5,574 nucleotides of DNA. Origin: Halomonas sp. (GTDB taxonomy: Bacteria > Pseudomonadota > Gammaproteobacteria > Pseudomonadales > Halomonadaceae). Below the pieces are notes generated by a model. The model saw nothing but the letters and a program-made list of their open reading frames with translations, ran no database searches and was not told the origin of the DNA. The translations under genes were made by a program, and so were the position numbers. Position 1 is the stretch's first letter; each line of letters begins with the position of its first letter. Of the stretch, positions 1-5,574 are shown piece after piece. The stretch lies in contig PWIZ01000217.1 of the NCBI GenBank assembly GCA_003560175.1, positions 1-5,574 on the forward strand. The letters are read 5' to 3'.

Positions 1-81
1 GAGATGCAGCTGCTCTGCGGCGCGGGAGAAACTCCCACTTTCGGCCACCGCCAGGAAGGCCTGCAGGCTCTGGGTATCCAT
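1..81 (-). CDS. LysR-family transcriptional regulator, N-terminus (partial)
   Basis: Only the first 27 codons are in the window; the gene reads leftward off the edge. The peptide begins MDTQSLQAFLAVAESGSFSR and continues AAEQLHL. That is the classic start of the LysR winged helix-turn-helix: a helix with Leu-x-x-Phe-Leu-x-Val-Ala-Glu, then Gly-Ser-Phe-Ser-x-Ala-Ala. The start at 81 has a good Shine-Dalgarno (GGAG, five bases upstream on the minus strand). LysR proteins are DNA-binding regulators that often control a divergently transcribed neighbour, here leuC. The 25-bp dyad at 309-333 is a plausible binding site. That this protein controls the leu genes is inference from position. The effector-binding domain is outside the window, so no specific name can be given. 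Confidence 0.9.
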   Translation of the reverse strand, partial: MDTQSLQAFLAVAESGSFSRAAEQLHL

Positions 82-128
82 GGCGTCTCCGTGACTGGCG
101 TTAGATAAGCTTACGCTTGAAAGGACTG

Positions 129-249
129 GTGGGAGATCGGCTCCGCCGAGCGAATGGCGCCGCAGGCGCCCTAGCGGAGTTGCTTGTGTTAGCTCATACC
201 GCTCAGGAGCCCTTCGGTCTCCATTCGCCGGGCGGAGCCCAGCTCCCAC
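129..249. repeat. REPIN-like element (two inverted REP-like hairpins)
   Basis: The 29-base ends (129-157 and 221-249) are inverted copies that match at 25 of 29 positions and start with GTGGGAG. Each end also folds by itself. The left has TCGGC / loop TCC / GCCGA at 137-149, and the right has GGGC / loop GGA / GCCC at 230-240. The inner part adds GGCGCC-GCA-GGCGCC at 156-170 and a pairing AGCGG (173-177) with CCGCT (199-203), so the whole element can fold as one large branched hairpin. The GTGG start and the paired inverted arrangement resemble REPINs of Pseudomonas, which are mobilised by REP-associated tyrosine transposases (RAYTs). It is non-coding. The A-run after it does not make it a terminator for either strand. 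Confidence 0.75.
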
Positions 250-308
250 AAAAAAAACCAGCTCCTGCCAAATTCCAGCATCTCAACGAGCAAGGCGGAT
301 CAGCTGAC

Positions 309-333
309 ATTCCATTCCTTTTGGGAATGCAAT
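309..333. promoter_or_regulatory. 25-bp dyad, candidate LysR-type operator upstream of leuC
   Basis: The sequence reads ATTCC ATTCC TTTTG GGAAT GCAAT. The ten-base arms pair at nine of ten positions around a five-base centre (319-323). The dyad includes a T-N11-A motif (T315 to A327) centred exactly on the symmetry axis, which is the usual core of LysR-protein binding sites. It lies upstream of the AT-rich stretch 331-359 and between the divergent lysR-type gene and leuC. It has no T-tract, so it is not a terminator. Binding by the adjacent regulator is inferred from position and symmetry. Confidence 0.5.
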
Positions 334-360
334 CCATAAATAACATGAATTGATTTTATG
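334..360 (+). promoter_or_regulatory. Probable leuC promoter zone (weak boxes)
   Basis: This is the most AT-rich stretch near leuC in an otherwise GC-rich window. It contains possible -10 elements such as TAACAT (341-346) and TTTTAT (354-359). No good -35 box sits at the right spacing; the nearest, TTGGGA at 321-326, is only 14 bases from TAACAT. A poor -35 next to a LysR-type dyad would fit an activator-dependent promoter. The exact start of transcription cannot be read from the sequence. Confidence 0.3.
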
Positions 361-399
361 GGCGAGGGGCGGGAGACTGATGTCATAGCGCCGAGGCCG

Positions 400-493
400 C
401 CCCTCTGGGGTCAGACCCCGGCCGAGTCATGCAGCCTGGCGTCGTGCAGGCTCCGAGCGGATTCGATACCGCCGGGGTCTGACCCCAGAGGGG
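400..493. repeat. Palindromic MITE-like repeat in the leuC leader
   Basis: Bases 400-422 and 471-493 are perfect 23-base inverted repeats separated by 48 bases. Each arm contains its own 13-base near-palindrome, GGGGTCAGACCCC at 407-419 and GGGGTCTGACCCC at 474-486. The spacer holds a smaller hairpin, AGCCTG (433-438) with CAGGCT (447-452). Such paired arms with internal palindromes are typical of small non-autonomous mobile repeats. I recall GGGGTCAGACCCC palindromes near RAYT-type transposases in several proteobacteria, but cannot confirm a family here. If leuC is transcribed from the 334-360 zone, this would form a very stable hairpin in its 5' untranslated RNA. No T-tract follows, so it is not an intrinsic terminator. 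Confidence 0.75.
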
Positions 494-558
494 GCACCTG
501 CGCCGGGCCAGCCAAGACGTTGGACACGCTGAGGGCCCACGAGCCCGGGAGATACGAC

Positions 559-1986
559 ATGGCAGGCCAGACACTCTACGACAAGCTGTGGTCACAGCAT
601 CTCGTCAAGGAGCGCGATGACGGCACCGCGCTGATCTACATCGATCGCCAGCTGCTCCACGAAGTGACCTCGCCCCAGGCCTTCGAGGGCCTGCGCCTGG
701 CGGGCCGCAAGCCCTGGCGCCTCGACGCCAACCTGGCAACCCCCGATCACAACGTGCCCACCACGCTCAAGGAGCGCGCCGAGGGCAACGCCGGCATCAA
801 GGATCCGGTGTCGCTGATCCAGGTGCAGACCCTCGACGACAACTGCGTCGAGTTCGGCATCGAGGAGTTCAAGATCAATGACCCGCGCCAGGGTATCGTC
901 CATGTGGTGGGGCCGGAGCAGGGGGCCACCCTGCCGGGCATGACCGTGGTCTGCGGCGACTCCCACACCGCCACCCACGGCGCCTTCGCGGCCCTGGCCC
1001 ACGGCATCGGCACCTCCGAGGTGGAGCACGTGCTGGCTACCCAGTGCCTGCTGGCCCAGAAGATGAAGAACATGCAGGTGCGCGTCGAGGGCGAGCTCGG
1101 CGTGGGCGTCACCGCCAAGGACGCGGTGCTGGCCATCATCGGCCGGATCGGCACCGCCGGCGGCACCGGCTACGCCATCGAGTTTGCCGGCAGCGCCATC
1201 CAGGGCCTCTCCATGGAAGGCCGCATGACGGTTTGCAACATGGCCATCGAGGCCGGCGCCCGGGTCGGTCTCATCGCCGTGGATGACACCACCATCGAGT
1301 ACCTCGCCGAGCGCCCCTTCGCGCCGACGAGCGATCAGTGGCAGGCCGCCGTGGCCGACTGGCGCGAGCTGGTTTCCGACGACGGCGCCGAGTTCGACAA
1401 GGTGGTGGTGTTGGAGGCCGCCGAGATCGAGCCGCAGGTCTCCTGGGGCACCAGCCCCGAGATGGTCACCGGCATTTCCGGCGAGGTGCCCGACCCGGCC
1501 GCGCAGACCGATGACACCCTGCGCAGCGGCTATACCCGGGCGCTTCAGTACATGGGGCTCGCCCCGAAGCAGAAGATCACCGATATCCGCCTCGACAAGG
1601 TCTTTATCGGCTCCTGCACCAACTCGCGCATCGAGGACCTGCGCGAGGCGGCCAAGGTGGCCCGGGGCAAGAAGGTGGCGGACTCCATCAAGCTGGCCAT
1701 GGTGGTGCCGGGCTCTGGCCTGGTGAAGCGCATGGCGGAGGCCGAGGGCCTGGATCGGATCTTCACCGAGGCGGGCTTCGAGTGGCGCGAGCCGGGCTGC
1801 TCCATGTGTCTGGCCATGAACGCCGACAAGCTCGGCGCCGGTGAGCACTGCGCCTCCACCTCCAACCGCAACTTCGAGGGCCGCCAGGGCTACGGCGGTC
1901 GCACCCACCTGGTGAGCCCGGCCATGGCCGCCGCCGCCGCCATCGCCGGTCACTTCGTTGATGTCCGCACCCTTGAGGAGGCCTGA
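559..1986 (+). CDS. leuC: 3-isopropylmalate dehydratase large subunit LeuC
   Basis: LeuC is the iron-sulfur large subunit of isopropylmalate isomerase. With LeuD it converts 2-isopropylmalate to 3-isopropylmalate in cytosolic leucine synthesis. The 475-residue protein begins [16 protein letters not shown], close to the usual length of about 466-475. The aconitase-family signature [20 protein letters not shown] starts at residue 133. The [4Fe-4S] ligands are visible as C353 (GSCTNSR) and C414/C417 (EPGCSMC), matching the Escherichia coli spacing. I chose the ATG at 559 because it gives the family N-terminus and has GGGAG at 547-551, seven bases upstream. The same frame is open back to 358, but those 67 codons cross the repeat at 400-493 and resemble nothing in the family. 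leuD follows after three bases. Confidence 0.98.
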   Translation: MAGQTLYDKLWSQHLVKERDDGTALIYIDRQLLHEVTSPQAFEGLRLAGRKPWRLDANLATPDHNVPTTLKERAEGNAGIKDPVSLIQVQTLDDNCVEFGIEEFKINDPRQGIVHVVGPEQGATLPGMTVVCGDSHTATHGAFAALAHGIGTSEVEHVLATQCLLAQKMKNMQVRVEGELGVGVTAKDAVLAIIGRIGTAGGTGYAIEFAGSAIQGLSMEGRMTVCNMAIEAGARVGLIAVDDTTIEYLAERPFAPTSDQWQAAVADWRELVSDDGAEFDKVVVLEAAEIEPQVSWGTSPEMVTGISGEVPDPAAQTDDTLRSGYTRALQYMGLAPKQKITDIRLDKVFIGSCTNSRIEDLREAAKVARGKKVADSIKLAMVVPGSGLVKRMAEAEGLDRIFTEAGFEWREPGCSMCLAMNADKLGAGEHCASTSNRNFEGRQGYGGRTHLVSPAMAAAAAIAGHFVDVRTLEEA

Positions 1987-1989
1987 GCC

Positions 1990-2643
1990 ATGAACCAGTT
2001 TGAACGCGCCCAAGGCATCGTCGCGCCCCTCGATCGGGCCAACGTCGATACCGACCTGATCATTCCCAAGCAGTTTCTGAAGTCGATCAAGCGCACCGGC
2101 TTCGGCGTCAACCTGTTCGATGAGCTGCGCTACCTCGACGAAGGCTACCCGGGCCAGGACTGCACGAATCGTCCTCTGAATCCCGATTTCGTGCTTAATC
2201 AGCCGCGCTACCAGGGTGCCAGCGTCCTGCTGACTCGCCGCAACTTCGGCTGTGGCAGCTCTCGGGAGCACGCCCCCTGGGCGCTGGAGGACTTCGGCTT
2301 CCGGGTGGTGATCGCCCCGAGCTTCGCCGATATCTTCTACAACAACGCCTTCAAGAACGGCCTGCTGCTGGTCACCCTGCCCGAGGAGACCATCGATCGT
2401 CTGTTTGCCGAGGTGGAGGCCAACGAGGGCTACCGGCTCGACGTGGATCTCGAGAACCAGCGCGTTACCACGCCCTCCGGGGAGATCCTCGAGTTCGAGG
2501 TGGACGCCTTCCGCAAGCACTGCCTGCTGAACGGCCTCGACGATATCGGCATCACCCTGCAGGACGAGGACGCCATCCGCGTCTTCGAGGCCAAGCACCG
2601 GGTCGCGCGGCCCTGGTTGTTCAGCGATAGCGCTCAGGCCTAA
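1990..2643 (+). CDS. leuD: 3-isopropylmalate dehydratase small subunit LeuD
   Basis: LeuD is the small subunit (swivelling domain) of isopropylmalate isomerase, the partner of LeuC. The protein has 217 residues, within the normal range of about 200-217 for the proteobacterial form. Visible family features are the N-terminal segment [12 protein letters not shown] (residues 20-31) and the signature [15 protein letters not shown] (85-99), followed by [21 protein letters not shown]. Its start lies three bases after the leuC stop. GAGGAGG at 1975-1981, inside the end of leuC, is a strong ribosome binding site eight bases before the ATG, so the two subunits are almost certainly translated from one message. 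Nothing suggests damage. A 177-base gap with a palindromic repeat separates it from leuB. Confidence 0.98.
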   Translation: MNQFERAQGIVAPLDRANVDTDLIIPKQFLKSIKRTGFGVNLFDELRYLDEGYPGQDCTNRPLNPDFVLNQPRYQGASVLLTRRNFGCGSSREHAPWALEDFGFRVVIAPSFADIFYNNAFKNGLLLVTLPEETIDRLFAEVEANEGYRLDVDLENQRVTTPSGEILEFEVDAFRKHCLLNGLDDIGITLQDEDAIRVFEAKHRVARPWLFSDSAQA

Positions 2644-2670
2644 CACACTCAAGCTGCATACGCCGGATGA

Positions 2671-2785
2671 ACGGGGCTGGTCCGGGGACAGGCCTGCGAG
2701 GATGCGCCATGAACCCCTCCCTGGGGGCTACCTAGACCATCCCTGGTCCACGGACCTCCTCTTCGGCCTGCCCCCGGCGCCCCGT
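2671..2785. repeat. Palindromic intergenic repeat between leuD and leuB
   Basis: Most of the leuD-leuB gap is one imperfect long hairpin. ACGGGGC (2671-2677) pairs with GCCCCGT (2779-2785). Inside, CCGGGG-x-CAGGCC and GAGGA on the left pair with GGCCTGCCCCCGG and TCCTC on the right. At the tip are two small hairpins, CCCC / TCCCT / GGGG (2714-2726) and GACC / ATCCCT / GGTC (2735-2748), with similar TCCCT loops. I recall elements of this shape (a long stem with two TCCCT-loop hairpins) as common intergenic repeats in Halomonas-like genomes, but have no search to support it. There is no T-tract, so read-through into leuB is expected. A regulatory or RNA-stability role is possible but unproven. 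Confidence 0.65.
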
Positions 2786-2820
2786 TCCCTGCTTGGTAGT
2801 AGCTACACATGGACGAGATC

Positions 2821-3900
2821 ATGACTCAGAAAATTCTGGTATTGCCGGGTGACGGCATCGGCCCCGAGATCACCGCCCAGGCGAGCCGCATCCTGGCCGC
2901 CTGCCAGGCCCGCGGCCTGGACGTCGAGGTGGATGAGGGCCTGGTCGGCGGCAGCGCCTATGACGTGCATGGCGAGCCGCTGCCCGCCGAGACCCTGGAG
3001 AAGGCCAAGGCCGCCCGGGCCATCCTGCTCGGCGCCGTGGGCGGCCCCCAGTGGGACAAGCTCGAGGACCTCGCCAAGCGCCCCGAGAAGGGCCTGCTCG
3101 GCCTGCGCAAGAACCTGGGGCTCTTCGGCAACCTGCGCCCGGCCATCACCTACCCGCAGCTGGCCGACGCCTCCAGCCTCAAACCGGAACTGGTGGCCGG
3201 CCTCGACATCATGATCGTGCGCGAGCTCACCGGCGGCATCTACTTCGGCCAGCCCCGCGGCATCGAGGTGCGCAACGGCGAGCGGGTGGGCTTCAACACC
3301 TACGTCTACTCCGAGAGCGAGATCGAACGCATCGGCCGCGTCGCCTTCGAGATGGCGCAGAAACGCGGCAAGAAGCTCTGCTCCGTGGACAAGGCCAACG
3401 TGCTCGAAGTCACCATCCTGTGGCGCGAGGTGATGGAGCGGCTGGCGCCGGAGTACCCCGACGTCGAGCTCTCCCACATGTACGTCGATAACGCCGCCAT
3501 GCAGCTGGTGCGGGCGCCCAAGCAGTTCGATGTCATGGTCACCGGCAACATGTTCGGGGATATTCTTTCGGACGCTGCGGCCATGCTCACCGGCTCCATC
3601 GGGATGCTGCCGTCCGCCTCGCTCAACGAGAGCGGCCAGGGGATGTACGAGCCCTGCCACGGCAGCGCCCCGGATATCGCCGGGAAGGGCATCGCCAACC
3701 CCCTGGCGACCATCCTCTCGGTGGCCATGATGCTGCGCTACTCCCTGGACGAGCCGGCGCTGGCCCAGCGCATCGAGGACGCCGTGGGCAAGGTGCTGGA
3801 CGATGGGCTGAGAACCGCCGATATTGCCTCAAAAGGCACCCGTACCGTCTCCACCGCGGAGATGGGCGACGCGGTGCTGGCGGCCTTCGAGGCGCTGTAG
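2821..3900 (+). CDS. leuB: 3-isopropylmalate dehydrogenase LeuB
   Basis: LeuB is the cytosolic NAD-dependent enzyme that oxidises and decarboxylates 3-isopropylmalate to 2-ketoisocaproate, the step after LeuCD. The 359-residue protein begins [17 protein letters not shown]. Expected catalytic and substrate residues are visible: R96 and R106 ([14 protein letters not shown]), R134 (MIVRELTGG), Y141 (IYFGQPRG), K191 (VDKANVLE), D223 (MYVDNAAMQ), and D247/D251 ([14 protein letters not shown]). The NAD-binding segment [19 protein letters not shown] follows from residue 276. The ATG at 2821 has GGA seven bases upstream and matches the usual family N-terminus. An in-frame ATG at 2809 would add MDEI but has a poorer ribosome binding site. 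The gene is intact and ends 62 bases before the lasso genes. Confidence 0.97.
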   Translation: MTQKILVLPGDGIGPEITAQASRILAACQARGLDVEVDEGLVGGSAYDVHGEPLPAETLEKAKAARAILLGAVGGPQWDKLEDLAKRPEKGLLGLRKNLGLFGNLRPAITYPQLADASSLKPELVAGLDIMIVRELTGGIYFGQPRGIEVRNGERVGFNTYVYSESEIERIGRVAFEMAQKRGKKLCSVDKANVLEVTILWREVMERLAPEYPDVELSHMYVDNAAMQLVRAPKQFDVMVTGNMFGDILSDAAAMLTGSIGMLPSASLNESGQGMYEPCHGSAPDIAGKGIANPLATILSVAMMLRYSLDEPALAQRIEDAVGKVLDDGLRTADIASKGTRTVSTAEMGDAVLAAFEAL

Positions 3901-3962
3901 CCAGCGACGCCAGCTTGGGCCATGCTGTTGGCTGAGGATGGCTCGGAGACGGCAGGCGTACC

Positions 3963-4445
3963 ATGAATATCCTACGGCGTTTCATGACGTTACCCTGGGC
4001 CAGAAAGCAGCTGATGCTGGAGGCCGCTTTCTGGCTCCTGCTCTCCTGGGCGTTGGTCAGGGGATTACCGTTCCGCTTCTGGTCCTCCTGGCTGGGGGAG
4101 CAGCGGCCGGCTGACGCCGAGCCCGTGGTGGAGGAGGGCGAGGATCCCCGGGTGGCGCCTATCTGCCGCTGCATCGAGTCTCTCAATGCCCGGCTGGGCG
4201 GGCGCCTGACCTGTCTCATGCTGGCCATGGCGGCCCACTGGATGCTGCGCCGGCGCCACATCCCCAGCAGCCTGGTGCTGGGCACTCTGACCGAGCGGAT
4301 GCCCGATCAGAGCCTGTCGCTCAAGGCACATGCCTGGATCCGTCACGGGTCCGGCGTGGTGCTCGGCGGCGAGACCGGAGAGGCGTATTCACCGATCTCC
4401 CGTTTTGTCCATTCGCGCTCTGCGCCTCGAGACCACTCCCGGTGA
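3963..4445 (+). CDS. Lasso peptide biosynthesis B2 protein (transglutaminase-like leader peptidase)
   Basis: The 160-residue protein matches the pattern of lasso B2 proteins, cysteine-protease-like enzymes that cut the leader off the lasso precursor before or during ring closure. The N-terminus (residues 4-44) is basic and then hydrophobic: RRFMTLPWARKQLMLEAAFW followed by LLLSWALVRGLPFRFW. This is typical of the family and could sit at the membrane. The core has the catalytic Cys region GGRLTCLMLAMAAHWMLRRR (C84), then HIPSSLVLGTL, then KAHAWI (H123). The third triad residue (Asp) is not obvious: after HAWI the sequence is RHGSGVVLGGE. The protein lacks the PqqD-like RRE domain that is fused in McjB, so a separate B1 is expected. 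The start has only a weak upstream AGG (3954-3956). Its end overlaps the next gene by four bases. Confidence 0.85.
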   Translation: MNILRRFMTLPWARKQLMLEAAFWLLLSWALVRGLPFRFWSSWLGEQRPADAEPVVEEGEDPRVAPICRCIESLNARLGGRLTCLMLAMAAHWMLRRRHIPSSLVLGTLTERMPDQSLSLKAHAWIRHGSGVVLGGETGEAYSPISRFVHSRSAPRDHSR

Positions 4446-5574
4446 GTGCAATTCTTGGGTGTGTGCACTTTGACGGGGCACCGATCGACCCCCTGGCGTT
4501 CCATGCGGCCCTCTCCGCCATGGATCACTATGGCCATCACGGGCGATCCTCGACCTTGGGCGATGGCTGTGCCTTTGGTCATCAGCGGCTGGATGTCACC
4601 GCTGCCGGCGCCTTTGAGCATCAGCCCCTGGAGGATGATGGGCTCGTGCTCGTGGCCGATGCGATCCTCGACAACCGCGAGGCGCTGTGTGACCAGTTGG
4701 GCATCGAGCGGCGCTGTCGCGGCACGCTGCCGGACAGCCGGCTGATTCTGCAGGCCTATCGCCGCTGGGGGAGCGACTGTGTTCGGCGGCTGGTAGGTGA
4801 CTTTGCCTTTGCGCTATGGGATGCCCGGGACCGTTTGCTGCTCTGCGCCCGGGATCACATCGGCGCTCGCCCGCTCTACTGTCTCAGGCAGGGTGGGCGC
4901 TTCTATGTAGCCACCGATCGGCGTGCCTTTCGGGCCTGGCCCGGACTCTCCCCGGCGATCGACGAGTCAAGCGTGGCCGCCTTCCTGCTCTCACCGGGGG
5001 ATTGCCATGACCTCAGCTTCTTTCAAGGCGTCTACCCGCTGGCCCCCGGCTCTGTGCTGCGCGTCGATCAGCAGGGGCAAACCCTTGACACCCACTGGCG
5101 TCCCGAGGAGGCCCCCAGGGTGCGTTACGTTCGGCGTGAAGACTACGTCGAACACTTTCGTGAGCTGCTGATGCAGGCGGTGGTCGATCGACTGGATGTG
5201 ACCGCCGGAGTAGGCACACACCTCAGCGGTGGCCTCGATTCCAGTGGCGTAACGGTACTGGCCAGCCAACTCATCCAGGCGCAAGGCCGTCGACTCGACG
5301 GCTGTTACAGCTGGTCCCCACCGGTGTCCTCCCGTTACCCCCTGCCGGGTGGCGGGCGCCGCGACGAGCGTGCGGCCATCGAACGTATCTGCCGGCAGGA
5401 GGCGCTGGAGTGCCACTACGGCACCACCACCGGTGCCGATTTCCTGGCGTTTTTGGGGCGAGATATTGCCCTGGACGGCACCGTCGACGTCTTCGAGGAG
5501 CTGGGGGTGATGGGCGAAGCCGAAAGGCGCGGCACCCGGGTCATGCTGTCGGGGTGGGGGGGTGACGAGTCGGC
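4442..5574 (+). CDS. Lasso peptide cyclase, asparagine-synthetase-like C protein (partial, 3' end missing)
   Basis: The frame stays open from a GTG at 4442 to the window end (377 codons). GTGA at 4442-4445 overlaps the B2 stop, which suggests translational coupling. The N-terminal part is a glutamine-amidotransferase-like domain with GDFAFALWD (119-127) and RDHIGARPLY (137-146). The second part is the ATP-pyrophosphatase (synthetase) domain, with the PPi loop SGGLDSS at 262-268 and LSGWGGDE at 369-376. This matches asparagine synthetase B, but the adjacent B2 gene makes a lasso macrolactam synthetase far more likely. That enzyme adenylates an Asp or Glu side chain of the core peptide and joins it to the N-terminal amine. 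The start MSAILGCVHFDG has Ser instead of the glutaminase Cys at position 2, so glutamine hydrolysis is not expected. Roughly the last third of a typical protein of this family lies outside the window. An alternative start at the ATG in SAMDHYG would cut into the domain. Confidence 0.88.
   Translation, partial: MSAILGCVHFDGAPIDPLAFHAALSAMDHYGHHGRSSTLGDGCAFGHQRLDVTAAGAFEHQPLEDDGLVLVADAILDNREALCDQLGIERRCRGTLPDSRLILQAYRRWGSDCVRRLVGDFAFALWDARDRLLLCARDHIGARPLYCLRQGGRFYVATDRRAFRAWPGLSPAIDESSVAAFLLSPGDCHDLSFFQGVYPLAPGSVLRVDQQGQTLDTHWRPEEAPRVRYVRREDYVEHFRELLMQAVVDRLDVTAGVGTHLSGGLDSSGVTVLASQLIQAQGRRLDGCYSWSPPVSSRYPLPGGGRRDERAAIERICRQEALECHYGTTTGADFLAFLGRDIALDGTVDVFEELGVMGEAERRGTRVMLSGWGGDES

Larger units (their letters stand above)
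82..558. other. Divergent intergenic region between lysR-type gene and leuC
   Basis: These 477 bases contain no convincing gene. From left to right they hold a REPIN-like palindrome (129-249), an A-run (250-257), an AT-rich zone with a strong dyad and the likely leuC promoter (about 305-360), a palindromic repeat with 23-bp arms (400-493), and the leuC ribosome binding site GGGAG (547-551). The open reading frames that cross this region translate the repeats and look like no known protein. No leucine-codon-rich leader peptide is visible, so there is no sign of classic leu attenuation as in Escherichia coli. Regulation through the adjacent LysR protein seems more likely. Confidence 0.7.

Noticed and set aside
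117..353. Small plus-strand frame of 78 codons
   Set aside because: Most of it is the REPIN-like repeat plus the A-run and operator dyad. It has no convincing start signal or protein-like composition.
358..558. N-terminal extension of leuC from the ATG at 358
   Set aside because: The added 67 residues translate the palindromic repeat and match nothing in LeuC. The ATG at 559 has a good ribosome binding site and the family N-terminus.
334..558. Leucine attenuator (leuL-like) before leuC
   Set aside because: No short frame with a run of leucine codons and no hairpin followed by a T-tract. The large hairpin at 400-493 is a mobile-type repeat.
592..2652. Open frame of 686 codons on the minus strand opposite leuC and leuD
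   Set aside because: It is a mirror of the strong GC-third-position bias of leuC/leuD. The translation is low-complexity (rich in G, A, L, H, V) and has no domain pattern. The 285-codon minus frame at 2803-3660 opposite leuB is the same artefact.
2671..2785. 4.5S signal recognition particle RNA
   Set aside because: Length and long-hairpin shape are similar, and GGTCCGG occurs, but the conserved SRP tip with the GGAA loop and AGCAGCC is missing. The structure is a repeat with two small tip hairpins instead.
3922..3966. 14-codon frame overlapping the B2 start by ATGA, as a lasso precursor
   Set aside because: MLLAEDGSETAGVP is far too short for leader plus core, lacks a ring-forming Asp/Glu at the right distance behind a leader, and has no ribosome binding site.
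4446..4745. Plus-strand frame of 99 codons beginning just after B2
   Set aside because: It lies in the wrong frame over the cyclase. The frame starting with GTG at 4442 gives a continuous asparagine-synthetase-like protein with recognisable motifs.

Overview
The window looks like a chromosomal segment of a high-GC gammaproteobacterium. A halophile of the Halomonadaceae (Halomonas or a relative) is my best guess. The basis is the strong G/C third-position bias of the leu genes, the order LysR regulator / leuC / leuD / leuB, and the kinds of intergenic palindromes. The genus is inference; no rRNA or other decisive marker is present.

Layout. Positions 1-81 (minus strand) hold the N-terminus of a LysR-type regulator that reads off the left edge. 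Positions 82-558 form a long divergent intergenic region. It carries a REPIN-like element (two REP-like hairpins in inverted orientation, 129-249), a strong 25-bp dyad with LysR-box character (309-333) in the AT-rich promoter zone, and a palindromic MITE-like repeat with 23-bp perfect inverted arms (400-493) in the presumed leuC leader. Next come leuC (559-1986) and leuD (1990-2643), the two subunits of isopropylmalate isomerase, closely coupled. A third, unrelated palindromic repeat (2671-2785) fills the leuD-leuB gap. leuB (2821-3900, isopropylmalate dehydrogenase) completes three consecutive enzymes of leucine synthesis.

The accessory part begins 62 bases after leuB. Positions 3963-4445 encode a lasso-peptide B2 protein (transglutaminase-like leader peptidase). 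Overlapping it by four bases (GTGA) is an asparagine-synthetase-like lasso cyclase (C protein) that runs off the right edge (4442 to beyond 5574). This B2 + C pair is the hallmark of lasso peptide (RiPP) biosynthesis: B2 cuts off the leader, and C activates an Asp/Glu side chain with ATP and closes the macrolactam ring. Neither a precursor peptide (A) nor a leader-binding RRE protein (B1) is visible here. They must lie beyond the right edge or elsewhere.

The most interesting point is the placement. A lasso operon starts directly behind a leucine biosynthesis operon, on the same strand, with no recognisable terminator between them. In related gammaproteobacteria asd usually follows leuB. The rest of the window is ordinary core metabolism decorated with three different palindromic repeats.
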